From positions 1,116,001-1,180,000 of the forward strand of contig OX621174.1 of the NCBI GenBank assembly GCA_951640195.1: 64,000 nucleotides of DNA, read 5' to 3'. This document shows positions 45,476 through 56,468 of the stretch, in pieces (the first letter of the stretch is position 1; each line of letters begins with the position of its first letter). Source of the stretch: Porpolomopsis calyptriformis (Eukaryota; Basidiomycota; Agaricomycetes; Agaricales; Hygrophoraceae). Both the position numbers and the translations under genes were made by a program. The notes beneath the pieces are model-generated. The model saw only the letters and a list, made by a program, of their open reading frames with translations. It ran no database searches and had not been told where the DNA came from.

Positions 45476-45961
45476 TGAGGTGTTTCTTCAACCGAAGTTG
45501 ATGCTTGACCTTGAGTAGTCTGCAGAGTTACGGGTTGTAATGGATTTTCTCAATCATGAAAAGCAGTAGGGAGCCTTTCAGATATATGCGTAGTCGGAGA
45601 CACAGGACTTGTTTCAGAGTTGGTTGGAGATAATTGACTTCTAGTTGAAAATCCCATGAAACATTCAAGAGTATGTTGTATCATTGTGAATAAAAACCTG
45701 GGCTGTAGACAGAATATACTGTTAGGTCCAAAGTTTTCGAGTTGAATTCGGAGATTGGAGTTGTATAAATGATGGGACTTAGTTGATATTCTGTCTACAG
45801 ATACAGGAAAAAATGCAGTACTTATATACCTGCTAGATAATTATATCTGAGACATAGTGACAACAGAGGACATCATAAGTAGGAAACATGTGAAAAGTAT
45901 GGAGTATTCAGAGTTGTTGGAGTAATTGGAGTTCATTGGAATTCATCAGAATTGGGATGTA
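45476..45961. other. Region without a recognisable gene
   Basis: A-rich sequence. CTGTAGACAGAATATACTG and GATATTCTGTCTACAG form an inverted pair (about 45706-45803). Nothing else is recognised. Confidence 0.35.
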
Positions 45962-46747
45962 ACAAATAAAGACAAAACAAGATACTCACCAAGTGGATCT
46001 TCTATCAGACCACAAGCATGCTAGATTAGCCAGTGAATGAACAGACACTTCTTGACTTTGTGCTTGCCACTGCAAGTGAAACAGGAGAAAGATAACCAAC
46101 AGAGGTCAGCGTCGGAAGGGATACACTGGAGATAATAGTGGAAGGAATTGCAATCAAGAAAGACAGGGGCAGTGTAGCACACCACCCCAGACTACTTGAA
46201 GAATTGGATGTAGTAGCCTTAGTGGGAGGGAGTCATGATGATTGACAAGGATTGAAATGAAGCATAGGGATACAACCCCTCACCTTTTATATGCCTACAG
46301 ACAAAGGAAGGACCAAAAGGAGCTTCCTCAGTCAAAGAAGAGAAACCTGATATGCTAGACAAGAAATAGAAACAATGGTGATCTTATGACTAGAAGAACA
46401 ATAAGAACTAGTTATGAGACAACACAGTCCTGTGCTGCAGAAGGCTATGCCCAATAGAGTTGAGTCATCAGAAGCACACAGCCTTCTGCAGTATGACTAG
46501 GAACAATGGCAAACTTTAAATTGGAGGCTGTGAACAATAGAAAAAGGGGTGACTGTGGAGGCTGACTCATAATGACTCCTACTTTAGAAATACTATATAA
46601 ACTCTGAGGGTGAAGTGGATCATCACTTCATCCTCCTGTGAGATTACTTGTAGTAGCATGAATGCAATCAGAATCATCAGACTTCCTTTCCAACAGACAA
46701 GGAAAGAGAAACATAAACCCAAATCAATTGAGCCAACTGTTCATGCC
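45962..46747 (-). mobile_element. Fragment E3 of unit E, minus strand, diverged
   Basis: On the minus strand it matches the upstream region and exon 1 of the E gene. The knuckle reads CFTCSGKHKVKKC with all four ligands kept, and the donor after exon 1 is GTGAGTATC instead of GTATGTATC. Both arms of the 15-bp inverted repeat have lost their CpG yet still pair. It is cut at 46747 by a C-type LTR. Confidence 0.75.
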
Positions 46748-47749
46748 TGTCACGGATGTAATTTTTCATTTTCTCTTTTGCTACCTCCATGTAAACCCTT
46801 ATCATATCTTGGGATTCCCCACAACTTCTCTTCAGGATTCCCCATAACCTTTCTTTGGGATTCCCCATTACTTTAACTATATGCGGACTTACTTCATTTC
46901 TGTCTTCGTTTCACCCCCTTATGATTCATCATTGATCACGATGACTCACTCTTATCTTTAACACATGTTATATCACACTGACTCACACTGATAAGTAGTC
47001 AGTATATAAAGGGTACCTCTTGTATGTTGATACATCTGCTTCGTGTGTGAGAACCGAACACAGAACAAGGTGCAAGGATGACTATAAAGAGTCTCGACAC
47101 AGTCTATGATTGATGATCGTGGATAGGAAGTCTTCGATCATTCATGAACGTGATCGATCGGGGAATCAGAAGAATTGGAGAATTGAAGGAGGAAGTCTTA
47201 GAAGATCTAGAGAGGATCTAGACTCGAGAGCGAGAGAGAAGCAAATATCTAACTTGTTGGATCACTAGCTACAACATACAGTATATATATCTTCTAGTAC
47301 AAGGATCCCTTTGAGTGTATATGATAACAGGGGAGCCTCTCTAATAATCTAAGGGGAAAGTAGTGAATAGGAATGAAGGAATCGAATGAAAAGGGAGAAT
47401 AGAAGAGAACTGATGCCTTTGAATAGTGTCTTCCCTTTGATATACAAACTTTCATTTGCGTTCGGAAAGCTTCGATCGTGTTCAGAGCATTCGATGATTC
47501 TCGAAGTCGTTTGGGAGCTATCAGGAGCATTTGGAGGGTTCAAGTTCATTTTTGAAAGACTTGATAGGCGTCTAGTATTCGTATAGTTGAATATACGGTG
47601 CTCAGGGGACGGAGGGGTTGTATCAATGTATCAGACCTTAAGTCTGATTCCTCATTAGCTACCCAATAACAAGGACTTGGAACCATACCTTTATCCCTTG
47701 GGATAGAACACCTGAAGTAAAACGCATTCTGAATAACTGGTTTATAACA
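46748..47749 (+). repeat. Diverged C-type solo LTR with an internal insertion
   Basis: TGTCACGGATG to TTTATAACA, about 402 bp without the insertion. It has the family C hallmarks: repeated GGGATTCCCCA, TGACTCA, TATATAAAG, TTAAGTCTGATTC. The flanks ATGCC and TAAGC do not form a target duplication. Confidence 0.8.
47027..47626. mobile_element. 600-bp insertion with TTGATACA...TGTATCAA ends
   Basis: It interrupts the LTR between TATA box and RNA start. The 8-bp terminal inverted repeat is TTGATACA/TGTATCAA. The target duplication is ambiguous because the site is repetitive (TG or a degenerate TTGTA). No transposase is present. It may be a MITE or a solo LTR. Confidence 0.5.
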
Positions 47750-48245
47750 TAAGCATGATAGAAGACTCAGAGCATGTGAAGAGATGAAACATGTTAGGCT
47801 TGCAATGGATGACTTGTACCCCAGATACCAAGTGGATAACTGAGGATAGGGTGACCTTCTCTATCCTACTACTCTTATATACATGATCATGTACCCTATA
47901 CCCTGGTGACTAATCAAGGACATGAAGTAGTACTGACTACGCGGATAAGCAGAGCTAGCTAAGCTATTACCAAATCAAGATTACATAATATGATAAATCC
48001 AGGCAAGGTCTGAGATAGAGAAAGGGGACAAAATGTAACCAAATAGAGTACGTCCATAGACCAGGTAACTAGTCTATGACATGGATGGCCTAGAATGCAA
48101 TTATAACAAAACATATGTAGTTAGAAATGAAATGTATCCTACTTAAGGTAAATGAAAAAGATAAGGTCATGGGGAATCCCAAGCAAGATAAGAGGAGTCC
48201 AACTAAACTACAAGGATAAACATAGATAGAGAAGGAAAATTTATG
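47750..48245. other. Region without a recognisable gene
   Basis: No open frame of note; A-rich. Includes a GGGGAATCCCAAG motif similar to the LTR of family C (minus strand, about 48170-48185). Confidence 0.35.
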
Positions 48246-48440
48246 TCAGAGTTCCTATGGGACAGTATAGTGCAGGAGATAGCCAAGATGGATTAACTTA
48301 GATAGTTAATCAGACATAGACTCTCCCTCCCTGTATAAATAGTCTCTGCTGCCAATAAAGACAACACCTTATGCAAAAGCGGCAGTAGAAAAAGAGGAAA
48401 CAAACAGAATTTTAAGGGAGTGAATGCCAATTTCATGACA
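48246..48440 (+). mobile_element. Fragment E4: 3' end of unit E
   Basis: It matches the last 200 bp of E1 and E2 (GACAGTATAGTGCAGGAGAT, stop, AATAAAGACA, then TTTCATGACA) and ends exactly at the element terminus. The 5' part is missing. Confidence 0.8.
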
Positions 48441-48530
48441 GATAAGCTCTGAGTGAGGTTCCCATGTTGCTTCTGATGTTGGGTAGCCTGCCCATTTGAC
48501 AAGGTACTGAACCTGTCATTGGTCCAGCAC
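48441..48530 (-). pseudogene. Chromodomain fragment, minus strand
   Basis: The frame reads VQYLVKWAGYPTSEATWEPHSEL, a typical chromodomain second half, with a TGA just before it. It is next to the end of E4 and probably belongs to another gypsy pol. Confidence 0.6.
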
Positions 48531-48991
48531 TGTTCTGCTTGGTGGGCATTTTGGCAACAAGGACATACGCAGGTAATTCCATTTTCCGACTCTGAGACCT
48601 TTTTCTGAGGTCTGACAACCCAAGCAACCCATTGGGTCTCACATGCGATGGGAGACGTAGCCGCAAAAGGGTAAACCCTAAAAAAGGGTTTCGGTAGGGA
48701 AATTTGTCATACGCAGGGCTTTCCACCTGACCACGGGCGATGATGGGCGGCACATAGGTGAGTCACACAAAACTCAAGGCATAGATTGAGACTGATGTAG
48801 CTACACAGATAGGCTAGCTATGGCATGTACAAAATGAAAGACCATATGCACAGGAATGCCAGAAAACAGGCATGTTGAAGCCTGGCAAGCGAGGTTTTGA
48901 AGAATGGGTGATAAGTCTGACAATGGATCCATGCAGTTGATGGAAAGCATGGCGCGAAGGCACTGAGCCTTCGAGTTTTGCAGGCCCGGAG
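48531..48991. other. Region without an assigned gene
   Basis: A minus-strand open frame (PPIIARGQVESPAYDKFPYRNP) is present but I do not recognise it. It may belong with the adjacent chromodomain fragment. Confidence 0.3.
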
Positions 48992-51900
48992 CTAGTCATT
49001 GCGGAGGGCATCGAGGCGCAGGTAGTTCTTGCCCTCAGATGTTGCCAGCAGCTCCACAGGTGTGGGGGGCATCTGCAGGTCGTAAAGCTGGAAGGTGGGA
49101 GTTTGATCTGGTAGGATGATGGTGCGTCGAATGAGCATGCACACGAAGGCCTCATACTCAGCAGGTATGTTCGACAGCTGCGCTTTCTTGATGACAAACC
49201 TCTCGTAAATGACAGCAAGTGTCTTGAGAAAGTTGACGGGGATGAATCGAGTGCCTGAGACAAAAATGCCTGCGGGCTGTGGCCATTCAGGTAGCTGCTC
49301 ACCAGGCCTTGCAGTTAACCATACCCCATCAGCGCAGATGCCTCGCCTGTGATTCTCTGGGGATCCGGTTGGGCCAGGGTACATGATTGTCCGGCAGCAC
49401 ATGCATGTTGCAGGCTTGCGCTGCCATCCCTGAGTTAAGCAGACAATAATAATAAAAAGAGAAGAAAGAAGACGTACCTTAAGTTGACCCAGCATCTCAT
49501 CTTTCGCAAGTGCAACGGCACCACAATGCCATCTCCAAAAACTCTCTGTACCACTAGATTTAGCTGTAGGTAAACAATTGGTTAGCTCCAGCCATGAAAT
49601 TGATAAGGTGTTCACATACCGACATAATCATTCTTGAGGATCCAGTCCGCAATAATGGGCTCAATCTCTGTGAGCTTATCCATCAAGGCACAAGGGTTCT
49701 TGAGGACAACATCTTGGATGCCCAGTTGCTGGAGACGGATGTTGTAATGGTTGGTAGCATGGGTCCAATGTGTGCTAGTCATGCTGTAAGTGACCCATCG
49801 GTTTTCAGCATGAAGATCCATGAAGAGATGAAACTCTTCATTCTGGGTGATCTTGAGGGCTCGGATGTCGATGTTAGTTGCAGATGAAAAGAACTGTTCC
49901 GACCGCGTGAGTCCTCCATTGGCAGGGGCTGGAGGAAGAGGAAGACGTCGAGTGAGTTGAGAAGGGAAGGTTACAGTTACTGAGGGCTCGAGAGCAGGAT
50001 CTTTTGGGGGTGATTGTTTGGATAAGAACTGGTGGAAAGCAGATGGGAGATTGATCGGAATCTTCTGCCTTTCAACTACGTGCGCAGTGCAAGTAAGATC
50101 CTGTACCTATCAATGAACATGTGGTGATGGTGAGGTATGTCGTGAGCATAGATAAAGACGCACGCACCTCTGGCTCTGATGGACTCGGCTCCCTTCTCCC
50201 TTTCTTGCTGAGTGTCGTGTCGAGAACTGACTTAGCTCTTCATTTTTTAGATGTCCCTGGGGAATCTTCAGTTGCATTGGTGGTTGCTGATGTATCCTTT
50301 GTTGCGACAGAGTCCAGGTCCAGGGGTACCAAGGCAACATCATGGCCTACAGATGTGTTCTTGCATTCCACCTCTGAAAGTAGTTGCGGATCGATGCTGT
50401 TAGACGGCAGTCTAGGGTTGATCGCAAGGTTTTACTTCAGGCTCTGGGTGTAGGGTTTCAAAGGGTTGGAAGACTACTGATTGGGGTGTTAACGGAAGAA
50501 ACAGACTTATCCTAAGTCTATCTACTGCTAGCTTTATATACTAGCCAAGTATGAGTCATACTGACTACGTGTGAGTCGTAACGACTATGGATGAGTCATG
50601 TAGATAAGGAGAGTGATGGTAGACTAAATATAGATATGGCTTGGTCACCTTCTATTACTAAGTGGAGCTTGGGTGGCTAAGCGGTTATTGATGTAAACTG
50701 TCTGATGTAAATAGAGATAGACAAGCAAAGGAAAAAGAAAAAAGAAAAAATATATCTCTGACAGATGCCTACATCCTGGATAATATAATCAAGGGTTGCA
50801 TCGTCGTCAATGTTTGATAAATTGATACAACTGTCATCCTCTTCTTTCTTGGGCTCATACAAACCTCCATAGGTAGCAGCATAGGTGGAATCAATCACAC
50901 TGAATGCCTCATTGGTCTGTGTAACTGGAAAGGTCGGGAGTGGTGAGAGATCAGTGGATGGGGATTGTTCAATGATTGAATTCCAAAGGTGCGCTGTGAA
51001 ATTTGCAAGTCAAATGTGATGGGACCCATACACTGACTGGATAAAGGCCAATGGTTGATGATAACGACCCATGCTGGCAACTTGAATGTTGCATCGGAGC
51101 ACAAAGTCATGACATAGGGCAGTGAACATCACAATACCACTTGTATACGCATGTTGGAGCGCATTCCACCCTTTGTGAGAGCCTTCAATCCAGCTGCCAT
51201 TGCATGGTATATCTTGTCTGCGGTGGTACAGACACCCCTTCAGTACATGCTGCAATTGATCACTGTGTACCTGATTATGAGTTTTTAGTGTGCTCAACAA
51301 ACCAATTGATAGCAAGGAAGTACCTTTGGTGCTGCTGCTGACCATACCCCCTTCCCTGCATACCTGTCATACACAAACTGTAGCTGCCTCACCTGCTCAT
51401 CCTTTGGCCAATATGTAGCAGGTTTCTGACCAACTGCTCATGTCTTCAAAATGGCATCCACGATGGCATTGGCGATGTCCTTCCTATAGGCATGTTTTGC
51501 CCCACCGGTAATACATGTAAGGTATCTATCTTTCTCAGTGAGCCTCACATAAACATGTTTTAAAAGCTCACATACCTCATCATGAAGTGGTACATGTCAA
51601 GCACCACATCTGCACTGGGAAGGTATTGCGTAACTTCACTCCGGATGTGACAACAGTTGTTGGCAACCACAATGTCAGGGTAAGGTACACCGATGAGCTC
51701 ACTCCTCTTCTTCAGGCCCTCCAAGACCTCACCGATTTCTCCGTTAGCTTGGCTTTGGCAGAATCGCTGTGGAACATAATATCAGTGCTCGCAAATGTGA
51801 GTTAATGATAATACACTTACCCAAGCTACGATCTCATTAGCTTCATTAATGACACTCAGCAGGGCTTTGAGGGGGCTGAATCAGGTCTTTTTGGAGTTCG

Positions 51901-52757
51901 CAACTGAGGCTTTCGAGGTGCACTGGAAGGTGTGGTCAAGGGACAGGCTGATCGCTGATATAGGTTGGTTAGTGTGACACTGCCAGTACACAAATGGAAG
52001 TATACCTGCTAGTGAGTGCACGTACTCATCAGACTCCTGCTGCCGCGTGCATTTGCTGTACTCTATATACACCTCACTGACCATATCTTCACTAATTGAT
52101 TTAGCGTCGTATACATATCCAGCCCTCATTGCAACAGTTGCATCACCCATTCCATGGAATGGTTTGAGTGGAAGTGGTTGAAAGGGGGTTGGCTGTCGTG
52201 ACTGGAATACTTGGAGATATTCGAGAAAAAGCTTGCGATGTTCCAGTAAGTGAAACTCTATGGCAGATAAGTATTGTGAGCTGAATGCATTGTAGCATAT
52301 AAAACATACGCTTTATGTGCATCGCCAACCCTGCTGAAGTTTCTGAAGGACGTAGCTCAACAATAAAGTCAAATAATTCACGAGTGATAGCACATCGCTT
52401 AAAGAACTGTGGGATGCCGCCTGTAATACACACAGTGAGTCCTGCTGTATTATCACTATAAAATTCTCTCTTACGTGGAACCTTCCAGTGCTCCCATTTC
52501 TCCCAAAAGCCTGGGTTTGTTGTCGCAGTACAGAACTGTCCATCTCTGCGGCAGGGTTTGCATCGCAACTGGAAGCCGAGTGCCATTTCCTCTTGGTTAA
52601 CTCCATGAACGTCTCGGGATCCTTTAGCATTCCACCCATCCCAGGATGTGTACTTAGACCCACACAAAGGGCAGAAGCTAATGTTGACAAAGTAGACGGG
52701 GTGAATTACATTCAATGGTTTGAGGTGAGCAATCACGGGTTCGATTTTAGGTGCCAT
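48992..52757 (-). pseudogene. Class II (DDE-type) transposase gene, multi-exon, interrupted
   Basis: Starting at 52757 (MAPKIEPVIAHLKPLN) it shows a zinc ribbon (FCPLCGSKYTSWDGW...LRCKPC). Introns with GTAAGA...ACAG ends follow, then SLDHTFQ (about 51940), VVANNCCHIRSEV (about 51670, Asn where Asp is expected), WPKDEQVRQLQFVYDRY, and GSWIEGSHKGWNALQ (about 51190). A C-terminal Cys-rich region comes next (CMCCRTIMYPGPTGSPENHRRG, about 49390) with WPQPAGIFVSGTRFIP. I recall this set of motifs from a transposase-like family repeated in agaric genomes but do not assign a name. It carries a TGA near 51883 and a solo B LTR at 50398-50763, and gypsy C1 lies 20 bp upstream of the ATG. Confidence 0.65.
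50398..50763 (-). repeat. Solo B-type LTR inside the transposase gene
   Basis: The reverse complement of the B LTR (TGTTAGACGG...CTCTGACA, 366 bp) is flanked by GATGC on both sides (50393-50397 and 50764-50768). It is a clean insertion followed by LTR-LTR recombination. Confidence 0.92.
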
Positions 52758-52776
52758 CTGACATTTCTGCAGATAC

Positions 52777-53165
52777 TGTCACGGTCGGAATTTTCCTTTC
52801 TTTTCTTTATCTAATCACATGTAAACCTATCTCTTGTCTTGGGATTCCCCATTGCCTTTCTCCGGGATTCCCCAGGGATTCCCCACTACTCTACCTATAT
52901 GCGGACATACTTCATTTCCATTACGTTTCAACCCCTTATGATTCATCATCGATCACGATGACTCATTCTTATCTCTACCTCATGTTATGTCACACTGACT
53001 CACACAGATAAGTAGTCAGTATATAAAGAGTACCTCTTGTACGTATCAGACCTTAAGTCTGATTCCTCATTAGCCTACTCATAACAAGGACTTGGAACCA
53101 TACCCTATATCTCTTGGGACAGAACACCCGAAGTAAAATGCGTTCCGAACAACTGGTTTATAACA
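52777..53165 (+). repeat. 5' LTR of C1
   Basis: 389 bp, TGTCACGGTCGG to TTATAACA. It carries tandem GGGATTCCCCA motifs and TGACTCA at 52959 and 52996. TATATAAAG lies at 53020-53028. Confidence 0.92.
53055..53065 (+). promoter_or_regulatory. Presumed RNA 5' end of C1, complementary to its PBS
   Basis: AAGTCTGATTC lies 35 nt after the TATA start and is the exact reverse complement of GAATCAGACTT (53167-53177), the first bases inside the LTR. Confidence 0.65.
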
Positions 53166-53600
53166 AGAATCAGACTTCCTTCTGGTTCTCTCCCACTTGC
53201 TTATCCAACGCCCTCATCACTGTGATCATCGACATCACCTCTTTGTCTCTCATCCACTTTCATCCTGGCTTCTACCGACAACTCAGATGTTGAAGAACAA
53301 TACGAAGACCCTCTCTCAAGATCGACCTTTTCAGCTACAATTCGAGATCAAGAACCATCCTTTTCTTCCGCTCTCGAAGAAACATTAGCTACTCCCACCC
53401 CTGCTCCTGCTCCTCTAGGACCACGAACTCGATCGAGAACAAGAGGACTCTTCTCTTCATCTTCAGCCCCAACAACAAGACCAGTTCATCAATGAACTGC
53501 TACCCCACCAGGACGATATGGTTCTCTCTACTCCCAACTTTCTTCTGCAACACCAACACCAACAGCTCTAGCAACTCCACAACAGCCGACATCTACCAAC

Positions 53601-54466
53601 ATGTCAGGAATGTCCACCAATGCCCCCACCAACCCCCCTGCCATTGATATCATGACCTTGATAGCTACTGTTCACCAACTCGAACAGACCATCACCCAAC
53701 AACAACAGCTGATCACCCAGCTCCAACAACAACAACCTCAGCCTCCTCAACCCCCTCAGCCGCCCCAACAACCTCCCTTGCCTCAACAACCCACTCCCCC
53801 CTCCATCAAGATTGCCAAACCCGATGAATACAACAGGTCTGTAGCCAAATGCCTCAACTTCATCCAGGCTTGTTGTCTAGTCCTTGACGACAGCCAGTGG
53901 TCCGACAGACAAAAAATCACTTATGTCTTGTCATTCATGAAGATCGGTGTTGCCCAATCATGGGCTCAACAGCAGACTCAAGAATTCAAATGTATTCTAT
54001 GGGTTGGAGCTGACTATGAGGATTTTATGGAGGAGCTCGAGGAATGTTTTGGAGATGTTGATGCGAGAGCGACAGTGCAGGTCAAGATTCAAAAGGTAAC
54101 CCAAGGACTTTCTACAGTGGACAATTATAACATACGGTTTGGAGCTCTCGCGGACAAAACTGGTTTCAATGACGACGCGCTCAAAGTTTTCTACCGGAAC
54201 AGCCTCAATCCCGGAATTCTCGAAAAAAATCTATACCCTCGATCCCATCCCCGCTACCCTCAACGCTTGGAAACGAAAAGCTTCCATCTTCGACCGACAA
54301 CGTCTTGAGCTCACACTTGAGCGTCGTGCCGCTCCCCAGAGTAACCACTACGCTCCCAGGGAGACCATGGCTCGAATGACGACCTGAACTCCCTCCTCTG
54401 CTCCTGTCAAACAGGAGACAACTTCCTCATCATCAATATCGCGTGTTCCGCGAGGCAACTGCTATC
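53601..54466 (+). pseudogene. Gag of C1, N-terminal part
   Basis: It starts MSGMSTNAPTNPPAIDIM, followed by a Gln-rich coiled coil, a Gln/Pro run and the capsid domain (SIKIAKPDEYNRSVAKCLNFIQ). An extra A near 54225 shifts the frame relative to C2, and TGA at 54385 stands where C2 has CGA. C2 interrupts it right before the zinc knuckle. Confidence 0.85.
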
Positions 54467-54877
54467 TGTCACAGTCGTAATTTTCCTTCTTTTTCTTTAT
54501 CTTATCATATGCAAACCTATCTCTTATCTTGGGATTCCCCCCACTTGTTATCGGGATTCCCCATTGCCTTTCTCCGGGATTCCCCAGGGATTCCCCATTA
54601 CTTTACCTACATGCGGACACATTTCATTTCCGTTATGTTTCAACCCCTTTATGATTCGTCATCGATCACGATGACTCATCCTTATCTCTACCTCATGTTA
54701 TGCCGCACTGACTCACACAGATAAGTAGTCAGTATATAAAGAGTACTTCTGTACGTATCAGACCTTAAGTCTGATTCCTCGTTAGCCTACTCATAACAAG
54801 GACTTGGAACCATCTCTTATATCTCTTGGGACAGAACACCCGAAGTAAAACGCGTTCCGAACAACCGGTTTATAACA
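54467..54877 (+). repeat. 5' LTR of C2
   Basis: 411 bp with the same promoter motifs. The self-priming pair is 54767-54777 with 54879-54889 (AAGTCTGATTC / GAATCAGACTT). Confidence 0.93.
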
Positions 54878-55319
54878 AGAATCAGACTTCCTTCTGGTTC
54901 TCTCCCACCTGCTTATCCAAACATCCCCATCACTGTGATCATCGACATCACCTCTTTGCCCCTTACCCACTTCCATCCTGGCTTCCACCGACAACTCAGA
55001 CGTTGAAGAACATTACGAAGACCCTCTCTCAAGATCGACTTTCTCAGCTACAATTCGGGATCAAGAACCATCCTTTTCTTCAGTCCTTGAAGAAACGTTA
55101 GCTACTCCTACCCCTGCTCCTGCCTCTCTAGGACCACGGACCCAATCGAGAACAAGAGGACTCTTCTCTTCATCTTCAGCACCAGCAACAAGACTAGTTC
55201 ATCAACGAACTGCTACCCCACCAGGACGATATGGTTCCCTTTACTCTCAACTTTCCTCTGCGACACCCACACCAATACCAACAGCTCCAACAACTCCACA
55301 ACAACCGACACCTACCAAT

Positions 55320-56468
55320 ATGTCAGGAACGTCCGCTAACGCTCCTACCAACCCCCCTACCATTGATATTGTGACCTTAGTGGCCACTATTCGCCAACTC
55401 GAACAAACCATCACCCAACAACAACAACTGATCACCCAGCTCCAACAACAACAACCCCAACCTCCTCTACCTCAACAACAGCCTCCTCTACCTCAACAAC
55501 CTGCTCCCCCCTTCATCAAGATCACCAAACCTGATGAATACGACGGGTCTGCAGCCAAGTGTCTTAACTTCATCCAAGCTTGTCGTCTAGTCCTCGACGA
55601 CAGCCAATGGTCCAACAGACAAAAGATTACCTATGTCTTGTCGTTTATGAAGATTGGTGTCACCCAATTGTAGGCTCGACAGCAGACTCAAGAATTTAAA
55701 CGTGTTCAATGGGTTGGAGCCGACTATGAGGATTTTATGGAAGAGCTCAAGGAATGTTTCGGAGACGTTGATGTGAGAGCGACAGCGCAGGTCAAAATTC
55801 AAAAGGTAACCCAAGGACTTTCTACTGTGGACAATTATAACGTACGATTCGGAGCTCTCGCGGACGAAACTGGATTCAATGACGACGCCCTCAAAGTTTT
55901 CTACCAGAACGGCCTCAACCCTGGAATACTTGAAAAGATCTATACCCTTGATCCCATCCCCGCCACCCTTAACGCTTGGAAGCGAAAAGCTTCCGTCTTC
56001 GACCGACAACGTCTCGAGCTTGCACTTGAGCGTCGTGCCACTCCCCGGAGTAACTACTACGCTCCCAGGGAGACTGTGGCTCGAACGACGACCCGAACTC
56101 CCTCCTCTGCTCCTGTCAAACAGGAGACAACTTCCTCAACATCAATATCGCGCGTTCCGCGAGGCCACTGCTATCGCTGCGGAGAATCAGGTCATTGGGC
56201 GAATAAGTGTCCAAATCCCCCTCTCGCCTCTCCTTCGACAGCGCGCCCATCGAACAGTGCCCCTGCCGGACAACGACGAGGAAGACCAACCACAGGGCGA
56301 GGTCGAGGATGAAATATTCGAGGTATCGAGACAGAACGAGTCGACGAGGTGGTTTCCCCAACTATTGCGGAGGAAACTATCCAAGTGGTGGACAACTGCG
56401 GGATCGATCGCTGGCCGAAGGAGAAGAAAGCTCAGCTCGTCAAGGAACTAAAAGAACAGGGTTTTTAA
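55320..56468 (+). pseudogene. Gag of C2
   Basis: It starts MSGTSANAPTNPPTIDIV. A coiled coil and Gln/Pro-rich segment lead to the capsid (KPDEYDGSAAKCLNFIQAC) and the zinc knuckle CYRCGESGHWANKC, then an Arg/Gly-rich tail and ...KEQGF. A TAG at 55671 (TGG in C1) and a TGA at 56310 are the only stops. The frame is also open for more than 300 nt upstream of the ATG with protein-like composition. Confidence 0.87.
56459..56465 (+). promoter_or_regulatory. -1 frameshift site GGGTTTT at the end of the C2 gag
   Basis: CAG GGT TTT TAA in the gag frame; pol continues in the -1 frame as GGG TTT TTA AAG. C1 has the same heptamer at 63349-63355 followed by TAG. Confidence 0.65.

Noticed and set aside
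48814..49302. Separate minus-strand 162-residue gene
   Set aside because: It lies in a different frame across the C-terminal region of the transposase, is Ser/Cys-rich, and looks like a shadow frame.
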